A stretch of 5,409 bases of DNA, from the NCBI GenBank assembly GCA_021826605.1, contig JAKAZF010000237.1, positions 1-5,409 on the forward strand, read 5' to 3'. A program made the translations under genes and the position numbers. The notes under the pieces are model-generated. The model had not been told where the DNA came from, made no database searches, and saw only the letters and a program-made list of their open reading frames with translations. Shown here in pieces: positions 1-5,331 of the stretch (within the stretch, counting starts at the first letter, position 1; each line of letters begins with the position of its first letter). Origin of the DNA: Planctomycetota bacterium. GTDB lineage: Bacteria; Planctomycetota; Phycisphaerae; WQYP01.

Positions 1-1
1 T

Positions 2-877
2 TTTGAACCCCTGCGGAAATTAGCCGATGTCAATGCCAAACTGCAGCAGGCCAACGCCGCGGCCACCCGTATTTTCGAAATTATCGACGCCCCCGCCGAA
101 CCCAATTATTCCCATAAACTTCCCCACCTGCCCCGCCACCGCCAAAGCATCCGTTTTGAGCAGATACGTTTCAGCTACCCCGGGCATGAATCGCAGGTGC
201 TGACGGATGTTTCCTTTGCCATCGAATTTGGACACATGGCGGCGATTGTTGGCAGCAATGGGTCCGGCAAGACCACGCTGATGTCTTTGCTTCCCCGGCT
301 TTATACCCCCACAGCCGGACGCATCCTCATTGATGGAATCGATACCGCGGAGGTTTCCCTGGCATCGCTTCGCAAACAGATCGGCCTTGTAACGCAGGAA
401 ACATTTCTCTTTGCGGACACGATTTACAATAACATCGCCTACGGGCGGCGGCACGCCACCCGCGATCAGGTTATGAAGGCCAGTGTACAAAGCTTCGCGG
501 ATGAATTTATCCGGTCATTTCCCGATGGTTACGACACGATAGTCGGTCAGGGCGGCATTCGTCTTTCCGGCGGGCAGCGCCAGCGCATTGCCATTGCCCG
601 GGCGATCCTGCGTGATCCAACGATCTTAATTTTCGACGAAGCCATGAGCCAGATTGATACCGAAAGCGAATTTAAAATCGCCATGGCGTTGAAAGAGTTC
701 ATGAAAAATCGCACGAGTTTTGTCATCGCTCATCGATTCAGCACCATTGTTTCCGCCGATGTTATTATCTGCCTGGATGCCGGCAGAATCGTGGGAATGG
801 GCCGACACCAGGAACTGCTTACGACCTGCGAAACATACCGGCAACTATATAACACACAGTTTCGCGAGGTCGGGTAG
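2..877 (+). CDS. ABC exporter (MsbA-like), ATP-binding C-terminal part, 5' truncated
   Basis: The frame is open from base 2, so the window begins inside the gene; the GTG at 197 is internal. The visible part covers the end of the transmembrane domain (PLRKLADVNAKLQQANAAA, the linker typical of MsbA/LmrA half-transporters) and a full nucleotide-binding domain. Walker A GSNGSGKT lies at 251-274, the Q-loop glutamine in LVTQETFLF near 390-415, the LSGGQ signature at 563-577, Walker B ILIFDE with the catalytic Glu at 623-640, and the switch His in VIAHR at 731-733. All ATPase residues are present, so the domain should be active. Family knowledge: such homodimeric inner-membrane pumps flip lipids or export drugs or peptides; the substrate cannot be read here. 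The D-loop reads SQID rather than SALD, a variant I associate with Planctomycetota-type exporters (inference). The next gene is 391 bases away, so co-transcription with carA is doubtful. Confidence 0.95.
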   Translation, partial: FEPLRKLADVNAKLQQANAAATRIFEIIDAPAEPNYSHKLPHLPRHRQSIRFEQIRFSYPGHESQVLTDVSFAIEFGHMAAIVGSNGSGKTTLMSLLPRLYTPTAGRILIDGIDTAEVSLASLRKQIGLVTQETFLFADTIYNNIAYGRRHATRDQVMKASVQSFADEFIRSFPDGYDTIVGQGGIRLSGGQRQRIAIARAILRDPTILIFDEAMSQIDTESEFKIAMALKEFMKNRTSFVIAHRFSTIVSADVIICLDAGRIVGMGRHQELLTTCETYRQLYNTQFREVG

Positions 878-918
878 CGGATCATGGACACAGCGGCGTA
901 CCAATTTGAAACAGGTTC

Positions 919-927
919 TGATATACT
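919..927 (+). promoter_or_regulatory. Candidate extended -10 promoter element upstream of carA
   Basis: TGATATACT fits the extended -10 consensus (TGn followed by TATACT, one mismatch to TATAAT). There is no convincing -35 box at the right distance: TTGAAA at 906-911 is only 10 bases upstream. If used, transcription would start near 934 and give carA a leader of about 335 bases. It is a plausible promoter for carA because it lies shortly after the end of the ABC gene, but it is supported by the motif only. Confidence 0.35.
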
Positions 928-1038
928 CCAATCCGGTTCAGCGGCGCGCGATTGATGACCGCGCGAAAACAGCCGCGGGAAAAGGGACATCGCCTGGAAA
1001 TAATGCGTGAATCGCCCTTGGGGATTGGAAAAATCGGG

Positions 1039-1067
1039 CGGCTGGACAATAGCCGTTGCCATCCAGC
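1039..1067 (+). promoter_or_regulatory. Two mutually exclusive short hairpins in the carA leader
   Basis: CGGCT (1039-1043) pairs perfectly with AGCCG (1051-1055) around a 7-base loop. GCTGGA (1041-1046) pairs perfectly with TCCAGC (1062-1067). The two stems share bases 1041-1043, so only one can form at a time. Alternative pairings of this kind occur in attenuators and riboswitches, but both stems are short and no U-tract follows, so this may be chance. Confidence 0.2.
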
Positions 1068-1104
1068 AGGGAATTACAAAACATGCTTACGCCTGGAAGA
1101 ATAA

Positions 1105-1257
1105 ATGAGCCGCTTGAAGGAAATGCTCTGCAAACATTCGGAGTCGCAATCCGCGGTGTTTTCAGTATTTCAGACGGTGGCAGAACTTTACCTCAGCCGC
1201 CAGCGCGCTGTGCCAAACACTGAGAACTTCGCGACCATTGACGCAACAACAATATGA
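1105..1257 (+). CDS. Possible 50-codon leader ORF upstream of carA
   Basis: An ATG at 1105 is preceded by a Shine-Dalgarno-like GGAAGA (1095-1100, 4 bases before the ATG) and by an in-frame TAA at 1102-1104, so the ORF cannot be longer. It encodes 50 residues starting MSRLKEMLCKH and ending TIDATTI, with no signal peptide, membrane segment or family I recognise. Its TGA (1255-1257) overlaps the carA ribosome binding site (GAGGA, 1256-1260) and lies 11 bases before the carA start. Ribosomes finishing this ORF would sit on the carA initiation region, an arrangement that suits translational coupling or leader-peptide control. Against it: the peptide is short, lacks an arginine or other codon run, and could be a chance ORF. 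No function is assigned. Confidence 0.35.
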   Translation: MSRLKEMLCKHSESQSAVFSVFQTVAELYLSRQRAVPNTENFATIDATTI

Positions 1258-1260
1258 GGA
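1256..1260 (+). promoter_or_regulatory. Ribosome binding site that decides the carA start
   Basis: GAGGA lies 8 bases before the ATG at 1269. The in-frame upstream ATG at 1254 has no Shine-Dalgarno sequence before it (the preceding bases are ACGCAACAACAAT), and would itself overlap this site. The later ATG also gives the N-terminus expected for CarA. The start at 1269 is therefore preferred, removing five residues (MRTLI) from the longest reading. Confidence 0.75.
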
Positions 1261-1268
1261 CTTTGATC

Positions 1269-2495
1269 ATGTCACAATTACCAATAGCGAAACTTGCTCT
1301 GGAAGACGGAACCGTATTTTCCGGATGGGCCTTCGGGGCCTCGGTGTGCCACGCCGGCGAAGTGGTTTTTAATACGTCGCTCAGCGGCTACCAGGAGATC
1401 CTTACAGATCCATCCTACCGCGGTCAAATTGTCACCATGACTTGTCCGCAAATTGGAAATTACGGCATTGCCGACAGTTCCGACGAGGAGTCAGGGCACC
1501 CGCAGGTGGAAGGTTTTATTATCAAAGAATTGTCCACATTGGTCAGCAATTACCGGGCGGTTGAATCGCTGCAGGCGTATCTTTTACGTCATCACGTACC
1601 CGGCATTGCCGGTATTGATACACGGGCACTGGTTCGCAAACTCCGGACCCAAGGGGCGCTTAAGGGCGTGATCTGTACCGATCAGGCGCAGGTTTCCGAT
1701 GATGCCGCACTGGTGGCGCAGGCCAAAGCATGGACCGGCCTGGTGGGCGTGGATCTGGTGCAACAGGTCACGCCAAAGAATGTTTACCATTGGGCACAGG
1801 ATAAGGGTATTTGGGCGCAGCGTGCCGATCATCATGGCCCCGCCGATTATCATGTTGTCGCCATCGACTGCGGAGCCAAACGCAATATTCTCCGCAATCT
1901 GGCACAGAGCGGATGCCGCGTAACGGTTGTCCCGGCCGGCGCTTCACCGGAAGAAATTCTGGCGCATAAGCCCGATGGTGTATTTGTCAGCAATGGCCCT
2001 GGAGACCCCGAACCCATTGCCTACACACAGGAAACATTAAAAAAACTGATTGGCAAAAAGCCGATATTTGGAATTTGTCTCGGCCACCAGCTTTTAGGTC
2101 TGGCGCTGGGTGCCACAACATACAAGCTCAAATTCGGCCACCGCGGGGGCAATCAACCGGTGCAGAATACCGGTACCGGGAAGGTGGAAATAACATCACA
2201 AAACCATGGCTTTGCCGTAGATGTGGACTCCCTGCGGAAATGCGGCGGCGAACCGACACATATCAACCTCAATGATCAGACACTTGAGGGATTTCGCATG
2301 ACCTCTGAACCGGTGTTTGCCGTGCAATATCACCCGGAAGCCAGTCCCGGACCGCATGACGCAACCTATCTCTTTGACTGCTTTGTCAAGATGATTCAAA
2401 CCGGCAAAAGCCCAACCGCCGAAGAAATGAACACCGCACAAAACAACCGTAACACCGTGCTTGCCGATGCGCGTTCAGCCCAGGGGACAAAGTAA
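1269..2495 (+). CDS. carA: Carbamoyl phosphate synthetase small (glutaminase) subunit
   Basis: CarA hydrolyses glutamine and channels the ammonia to CarB, which makes carbamoyl phosphate for arginine and pyrimidine synthesis in the cytoplasm. The N-terminal CPSase small-chain domain begins with KLALEDGTVFSGWAFG and contains VFNTSLSGYQEILTDPSY. The C-terminal half is a class I glutamine amidotransferase. It has SNGPGDPEP, the nucleophile elbow FGICLGHQLLG with Cys270, the FGHRGGNQPV and TSQNHGFAVD segments, and QYHPEASPGPHD with His355 and Glu357. These match Cys269, His353 and Glu355 of the E. coli enzyme, so the triad is complete. The protein has 408 residues against 382 in E. coli; the excess is mainly a polar C-terminal tail after the last domain (GKSPTAEEMNTAQ onward), probably disordered. 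The start at 1269 was chosen from the Shine-Dalgarno site. carB is not downstream in this window, so the two subunits are either encoded apart or were separated by the mobile elements that follow. Confidence 0.97.
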   Translation: MSQLPIAKLALEDGTVFSGWAFGASVCHAGEVVFNTSLSGYQEILTDPSYRGQIVTMTCPQIGNYGIADSSDEESGHPQVEGFIIKELSTLVSNYRAVESLQAYLLRHHVPGIAGIDTRALVRKLRTQGALKGVICTDQAQVSDDAALVAQAKAWTGLVGVDLVQQVTPKNVYHWAQDKGIWAQRADHHGPADYHVVAIDCGAKRNILRNLAQSGCRVTVVPAGASPEEILAHKPDGVFVSNGPGDPEPIAYTQETLKKLIGKKPIFGICLGHQLLGLALGATTYKLKFGHRGGNQPVQNTGTGKVEITSQNHGFAVDVDSLRKCGGEPTHINLNDQTLEGFRMTSEPVFAVQYHPEASPGPHDATYLFDCFVKMIQTGKSPTAEEMNTAQNNRNTVLADARSAQGTK

Positions 2496-2971
2496 ATTCC
2501 GGCTCAGCCATGCGTTTTTCGTAGCTGGCCACGGCTGGCACCATCGATCAGGCGTGTTGCAATCGGAGCCAATCCACAAGCGCAAGGGATTGTGGTAAGG
2601 GTGGATTTTAATTCGGCGCGAGATGACAGCGATCGGGTAGCAAGTATTTTGCGAGCCAGAAAGACGCCTCAAGCAGCCAAGGGTGGCGCGGGTTTCCATC
2701 CCGACGGCCATAGGGACCCACCCAAGAAGCGCGATCAACGTAACTGTTTACCGCTCCGCGGCAAATATTCACAATAACGGCACTGGCGCGCTCGGGTAAT
2801 TGGTGTTATGCTTGATCTCACCATGGATGGTGAAGTGCAAAAACATCGCAAACGACCGGTCGCAAATCAGACCGTCAGCATGGCGCAATACCGTCATCTG
2901 GCCAAGCGGTTTAATTATTTTCTCAAGCAACATGACAAACGCAAGGAGGAATTGGGTCACTATCATGGTCC
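2496..2971. other. Stretch after carA with no recognisable gene
   Basis: No protein family, RNA gene or strong terminator is visible on either strand. A 6-bp stem (CCACAA 2574-2579 with TTGTGG 2590-2595, 10-base loop) is too weak, without a proper T-run, to call a terminator. The frame of carA is unusually free of stops after its TAA: open from 2496 to a TAA at 2775-2777, then again to a TGA at 2985-2987. The first half reads for example GIVVRVDFNSARDDSDRVAS, but no conserved motif stands out. The stretch may be a decayed gene cut by the IS3 insertion, or simply non-coding. Confidence 0.5.
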
Positions 2972-2987
2972 TGCGCCCCTAAAATGA
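2808..2987 (+). CDS. Unrecognised 59-residue ORF running into the IS3 left end
   Basis: ATG at 2808 to TGA at 2985-2987. The product is basic and charged in its second half (for example AKRFNYFLKQHDKRKEELG, likely helical). I recognise no family. The ribosome binding site is poor. The final codons and the stop lie within the presumed left end of the IS3 element, so any original protein would have continued further and been truncated by the insertion. The opposite strand is also open over much of this stretch, which weakens the case. It could be a gene remnant or a chance ORF. Confidence 0.2.
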   Translation: MLDLTMDGEVQKHRKRPVANQTVSMAQYRHLAKRFNYFLKQHDKRKEELGHYHGPAPLK

Positions 2988-4221
2988 CGCCAGTGTATCG
3001 TATAGACTTTCGGTATAGAAAGAATCGGAAGTCATATGAAGAAGAAGCGATTCAGCGAGGAACAGATGGTATCGATACTGCGCGAAGCGGATACCGGCGA
3101 TAAGACGATTGTGGAATTGTGCCGGGCGCATGGGATCAGCGATGTAACATTTTACGCGTGGCGGCGTAAATTTGGCCAGATGTCTGAAACGGCGGTGAGG
3201 CGTCTGCGTGAGTTGGAGAAGGATAATGTGCGGCTCAAACGCCTTTTGGCGGAACGCGACCTGGAGGTCGACGTGCTTAAGGAGTTCTTACAAAAAAGAG
3301 TAGCCACCGTCCCGGAACGCCGCCAGGCGGTCGGTTTTCTGGTTCAGCGGAAAATATCCCGGCGTAGAGCCTGTGATTTGACGGGCGTCAGCCGGCGTTG
3401 GCTGGCTTATCAGGCGAAAGGAGAGGACATGGCGCTGGTACGGCTGTTATGTGGCATGGCCAGGCGTTATCCGCGTTACGGTTACCGCATGCTCCATCAA
3501 CTGGCTCAGCGTCAGTGGATGCGGAACGGAAGACAGGAGAAACTCAACGTGAAGAGAATACGCAGGTTATGCAGGCAGTATGGCCTCACGCTGCCACACA
3601 GAGCATCGCGTACACGCTGTGGCCAGGGCGTACGGATACCCTGTCAAGCCCAGTATCCCAACCATGTGTGGGCGTATGATTTCGTCTTTGATGCCCTGGA
3701 AGACGGCCGGAAGCTTAAGATTCTCACGGTGGAGGATGAATACACGCGTCAAGCCCTGGCGGTGGAAGCGGGGCGAAGCATGAAGGCGTCGGCCGTGGCC
3801 CAGACGATTCTGCGACTGATGCGGCGTTACGGAAGGCCCCGGTTCGTAAGGTCAGACAATGGCCCGGAGTTTATCGCCAAGGCTCTGGTTCGGCGGCTTG
3901 AACAGGCTGGAATCACGATTCGGCACATCGATCCCGGCAGCCCCTGGCAAAACGGTACCAACGAGCGATTTAACGGAACCTTGCGCCGCGAATGCCTTGA
4001 TCTGGAGACATTCGGCAGCTTGTCACATGCTCAGGTAATTTGTCGCATGTTTCGCCAGGAATACAATCGGCGGCGTCCGCATTCGAGCCTGGGCTACCAG
4101 ACTCCGGATGAATTCGCGGCCCGCGCCGCGGGGGCGGTTTCTTCCACCCGCCCCCGAACCCCCACCCGGCCTTGCAACTCTCTTCCCTATGGCTGTCGTT
4201 CGGGTTCAAGGGAGCGCCCCA
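2972..4221 (+). mobile_element. IS3-family insertion sequence (IS407-like), approximate ends
   Basis: The element is defined by its transposase (3036-4247). The left end is placed at the TGCGCCCCTAAAATGACG stretch beginning at 2972, about 60 bases before the ORF, with the TG and C-run style common at IS3-family tips. The best matching right end is the complement of the bases ending at 4221, reading TGGGGCGCTCCCTTGAA on the - strand. The core GCGC-CCCT (2973-2980) matches GCGCTCCCT (complement of 4209-4217) with one extra base, and later positions match only partly. The length of about 1250 bp is normal for the family. With this right end the last residues of the transposase lie outside the element, and no convincing target duplication is seen, so the boundaries may be wrong by tens of bases. 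Confidence 0.6.
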
Positions 4222-4247
4222 AAAGGATTGCGTGCGGCCAGGGATAA
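3036..4247 (+). CDS. IS3-family transposase, OrfA-OrfB fused in one frame
   Basis: The 403-residue product cuts and joins the IS3 element's DNA. Residues 1-50 are the OrfA helix-turn-helix (KKKRFSEEQMVSILREAD ... ISDVTFYAWRRKFG). Residues 57-85 form a heptad leucine coiled coil for multimerisation. OrfB follows from about residue 90, with an HTH_21-like segment (RRYPRYGYRMLHQL) and the integrase core. The catalytic triad is D215 (WAYDF), D274 (RSDNGPEF) and E310 (NERFNGTLRREC), with 35 residues between the second Asp and the Glu as in all IS3 enzymes; RRPHSSLGYQTPDEF closes the core. A Shine-Dalgarno GGAAG (3027-3031) precedes the ATG by 4 bases. Most relatives need a -1 frameshift to join OrfA and OrfB; here no shift is needed, although a run of six A followed by G remains at the junction (3292-3298). 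The tail after residue 365 is rich in Pro and Arg and longer than usual. The enzyme appears intact. Confidence 0.93.
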   Translation: MKKKRFSEEQMVSILREADTGDKTIVELCRAHGISDVTFYAWRRKFGQMSETAVRRLRELEKDNVRLKRLLAERDLEVDVLKEFLQKRVATVPERRQAVGFLVQRKISRRRACDLTGVSRRWLAYQAKGEDMALVRLLCGMARRYPRYGYRMLHQLAQRQWMRNGRQEKLNVKRIRRLCRQYGLTLPHRASRTRCGQGVRIPCQAQYPNHVWAYDFVFDALEDGRKLKILTVEDEYTRQALAVEAGRSMKASAVAQTILRLMRRYGRPRFVRSDNGPEFIAKALVRRLEQAGITIRHIDPGSPWQNGTNERFNGTLRRECLDLETFGSLSHAQVICRMFRQEYNRRRPHSSLGYQTPDEFAARAAGAVSSTRPRTPTRPCNSLPYGCRSGSRERPKRIACGQG

Positions 4248-4251
4248 CAAT

Positions 4252-4270
4252 ACGGGGACGCACCTGGTAT
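4252..4270 (+). repeat. Inverted repeat, copy 1
   Basis: ACGGGGACGCACCTGGTAT. Its complement matches 4546-4564 at 16 of 19 positions; the three differences are all transitions. On the - strand it directly follows the end of the transposase remnant, with the TGA stop (4272-4270) ending on its last base. Confidence 0.8.
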
Positions 4271-4510
4271 CATGTGTCGGTCTCCGCGGTCTCCGTCTGG
4301 AGCGGTCGGCCTTCGGGGCGGATGGTATGTTCCAGGCCCGGTTCGCTCACGGTGCATCTCACCCATGATTCATCCCCGAACGGTTGTCCACGCAATGCGG
4401 CATAATCCTCATTATTGCGAAACAGTGTGATCCGACCCGTCCCGATGACCATCGGAATTCAGCACATGAGAGGCGTATCCACCCGGCGTATTTCTGGATT
4501 TGCGAGCCAT
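4270..4510 (-). pseudogene. REP-associated tyrosine transposase (Y1/IS200-like), frameshifted and internally deleted
   Basis: Reading leftwards from an ATG at 4510, the first codons give MARKSRNTPGGYASHVLN, the characteristic N-terminus of the REP-associated transposase subfamily (usual form MxRKxRxTPGGxxYHVLNR). A frameshift between about 4459 and 4440 moves the homology to the neighbouring frame, which continues GRITLFRNNEDYAAL and then jumps to RGQPFGDESWV and GLEHTIRPEGRP, the C-terminal signature of the same subfamily. It ends at TGA (4272-4270). Full-length members have roughly 200-240 residues; only about 80 codons remain. The central part with the HUH (His-x-His) metal site and the catalytic tyrosine is missing, the join lying near 4393-4402. 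The gene cannot make an active enzyme. Family assignment rests on remembered consensus, both ends agreeing independently and in the correct order and strand. Confidence 0.75.
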
Positions 4511-4545
4511 GCCATCCACATTACCATACCCATCCGCGTCTGCCA

Positions 4546-4564
4546 ATACTAAATGCGTCCCCGT
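4546..4564 (-). repeat. Inverted repeat, copy 2
   Basis: ATACTAAATGCGTCCCCGT on the + strand, the counterpart of 4252-4270 in opposite orientation. It lies 35 bases upstream of the transposase remnant's start codon on the - strand. Confidence 0.8.
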
Positions 4565-4641
4565 TTCGGTCCACGGCAATTTGCAGACAGAACCGTCCGC
4601 ACCGCAGGAAGATCATCCCAAAACAATTCGCGTTTCGCCAT
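4549..4641 (-). pseudogene. Possible 5' gene fragment ending in the inverted repeat
   Basis: A 30-codon ORF on the - strand starts at ATG 4641 with a Shine-Dalgarno-like GAAGG (complement of 4648-4652) 6 bases before it. It reads MAKRELFWDDLPAVRTVLS and a few more residues, then stops at a TAG (4551-4549) inside the inverted repeat of the miniature element. The stop exists only because this repeat copy carries TTTAG where the other copy has CCTGG. This looks like the beginning of a gene cut off by the element, but I recognise no family and chance is possible. It would diverge from the toxin-antitoxin operon. Confidence 0.25.
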
Positions 4642-4644
4642 GTT

Positions 4645-4673
4645 TTGCCTTCGCCATGGCATCTTGATATAAT
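4645..4673 (+). promoter_or_regulatory. Sigma70-type promoter of the vapBC operon
   Basis: The -35 box TTGCCT (4645-4650, 4 of 6 matches) is followed after exactly 17 bases by a perfect -10 box TATAAT (4668-4673). The -10 is also preceded by TGA, making it an extended -10. Transcription should start near 4680, giving a short leader of about 28 bases with the antitoxin ribosome binding site. Confidence 0.8.
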
Positions 4674-4694
4674 GTATATGCCTGATGTATACAT
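4672..4694 (+). promoter_or_regulatory. Probable autoregulatory operator for the RHH antitoxin
   Basis: ATGTATACAT (4685-4694) is a perfect 10-bp palindrome. The half-site ATGTATA occurs again 13 bases upstream (4672-4678), forming with TATACAT (4688-4694) a 7-bp inverted repeat with a 9-base spacer. The sites cover the end of the -10 box, the predicted transcription start and the bases just before the Shine-Dalgarno sequence. RHH antitoxins typically bind such repeated short palindromes and repress their own operon, more tightly in complex with the toxin. Binding here is inferred. Confidence 0.6.
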
Positions 4695-4707
4695 TGGAGG
4701 CCGCATC

Positions 4708-4941
4708 ATGTTGCGAACGCAGATTTATCTTACGCCGGAGGAACGCGACGGCCTTTCGTCCATGGCCCGGGCGACTGGCAGGAACCAAAGCGAGTTGATC
4801 CGTATCGCCATAGATCGCCTGATAGAACAATCCGGTGCGCAACGGAGAAAGAACGTTCTGGATCAGGCGGCGGGAATCTGGGCTGGCCGGACCGACCTGC
4901 CCGATCTGCGCCGCCTGCGTTCCCAGTGGGATAGGGGCTGA
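4708..4941 (+). CDS. vapB: VapB-type antitoxin, ribbon-helix-helix
   Basis: The 77-residue protein neutralises the PIN toxin encoded next to it and should repress the operon. Residues 1-42 form an RHH DNA-binding domain: the strand LRTQIYLT (residues 2-9), helix A (EERDGLSSMARATG) and helix B beginning NQSELIRIAIDRLI. The C-terminal segment (DQAAGIWAGRTDLPDLRRL ending in QWDRG) is the toxin-binding tail common in VapB partners, where GxW, DLPD and WDRG recur. The start at 4708 is set by a strong GGAGG (4696-4700) 7 bases upstream. The frame is open further 5', with ATGs at 4672 and 4678, but these lie in the promoter and operator. The stop is 3 bases before the toxin ATG, giving a tightly coupled two-gene operon. 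Confidence 0.88.
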   Translation: MLRTQIYLTPEERDGLSSMARATGRNQSELIRIAIDRLIEQSGAQRRKNVLDQAAGIWAGRTDLPDLRRLRSQWDRG

Positions 4942-4944
4942 CGC

Positions 4945-5331
4945 ATGGGCCGGAAAATTCTCGCCGATACGGATGTCATGATTGATTACCTGCGCGGCCA
5001 CGCCCAGGCGGTTGCCTTGCTTAAGATGAACGCATCTGACGTGATTCTTTCGGCCATTACGGTTGCGGAACTATACGCCGGCGTGCGCGACGGAAGCGAA
5101 CGGGAGGTACTTGATAATCTCATTTCGATCTTCACAATCATTCCGGTTACGCCGCAATCCGCCCGGGCGGCGGGCCTGCTGAAAAGAGATTACGGAAAAT
5201 CGCATGGCACCGGCCTGGCCGACGCCATGATTGCCGTAGCGGCGCAAACACAAAACGCCCGGCTCTGCACATTGAACACGAAACATTATCCCATGCTTTC
5301 CGGGATCAAACCGGCGTATACAAAACGTTAG
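4945..5331 (+). CDS. vapC: VapC-type toxin, PIN-domain ribonuclease
   Basis: The 128-residue protein is a typical full-length VapC. Members are Mg2+-dependent ribonucleases that cut tRNA or rRNA and stop growth when the antitoxin is lost; the target here is unknown. The PIN acidic residues are visible: D8 in ILADTDVMIDYLRG, E42 in ITVAELYAG, and D93 in TGLADAMIAVAA. The fourth position in LCTLNTKHYPML is Asn111, as in many VapC proteins with the TLNxKHF motif, rather than Asp. The end IKPAYTKR resembles natural VapC termini, so the gene appears complete. A ribosome binding site AGGGG (4933-4937), within the last antitoxin codons, precedes the ATG by 7 bases, so translation should be coupled to that of the antitoxin. 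Confidence 0.92.
   Translation: MGRKILADTDVMIDYLRGHAQAVALLKMNASDVILSAITVAELYAGVRDGSEREVLDNLISIFTIIPVTPQSARAAGLLKRDYGKSHGTGLADAMIAVAAQTQNARLCTLNTKHYPMLSGIKPAYTKR

Larger units (their letters stand above)
4252..4564 (-). mobile_element. Miniature element derived from a REP-associated (Y1-type) transposase
   Basis: The unit of 313 bp is delimited by a 19-bp inverted repeat (4252-4270 and 4546-4564) and contains only a decayed transposase gene on the - strand. The ORF start lies 35 bases inside one repeat and its stop codon touches the other repeat, so the repeats frame the gene closely. The transposase lacks its catalytic middle, so the unit could move only with help from a full-length relative. 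It lies 5 bases after the stop codon of the IS3 transposase. That these repeats are true element ends is an inference from their symmetry around the gene. Confidence 0.6.

Noticed and set aside
20..490. 156-residue ORF on the - strand.
   Set aside because: It is the reverse shadow of the ABC transporter, whose motifs account for the + strand throughout.
884..955. 23-residue ORF just after the ABC gene.
   Set aside because: It has no ribosome binding site, overlaps the proposed promoter and shows no recognisable motif.
2769..2966. 65-residue hydrophobic ORF on the - strand.
   Set aside because: It is opposite the 2808-2987 ORF, with no recognised family and a poor start region. Neither strand can be shown to be coding.
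2961..4274. TATCATG occurs at 2961-2967 and 4268-4274, on either side of the IS3 transposase, like a target-site duplication.
   Set aside because: The right copy lies partly in the conserved inverted repeat and stop codon of the REP-type remnant, so it is explained otherwise. Seven bases is also longer than the usual IS3 duplication of 3-5 bases.
4172..4405. + strand ORF over the miniature element.
   Set aside because: It is the antisense shadow of the transposase remnant, whose family signatures are clear on the - strand.
4384..4707. N-terminal extension of the antitoxin frame back to 4384.
   Set aside because: The extension covers the miniature element, the promoter and the operator, and has no antitoxin-like residues. 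The ribosome binding site at 4696-4700 fixes the start at 4708.
4549..5001. 150-residue ORF on the - strand across vapB.
   Set aside because: It is antisense to the well-supported antitoxin and has no family features, apart from the short segment reported separately.
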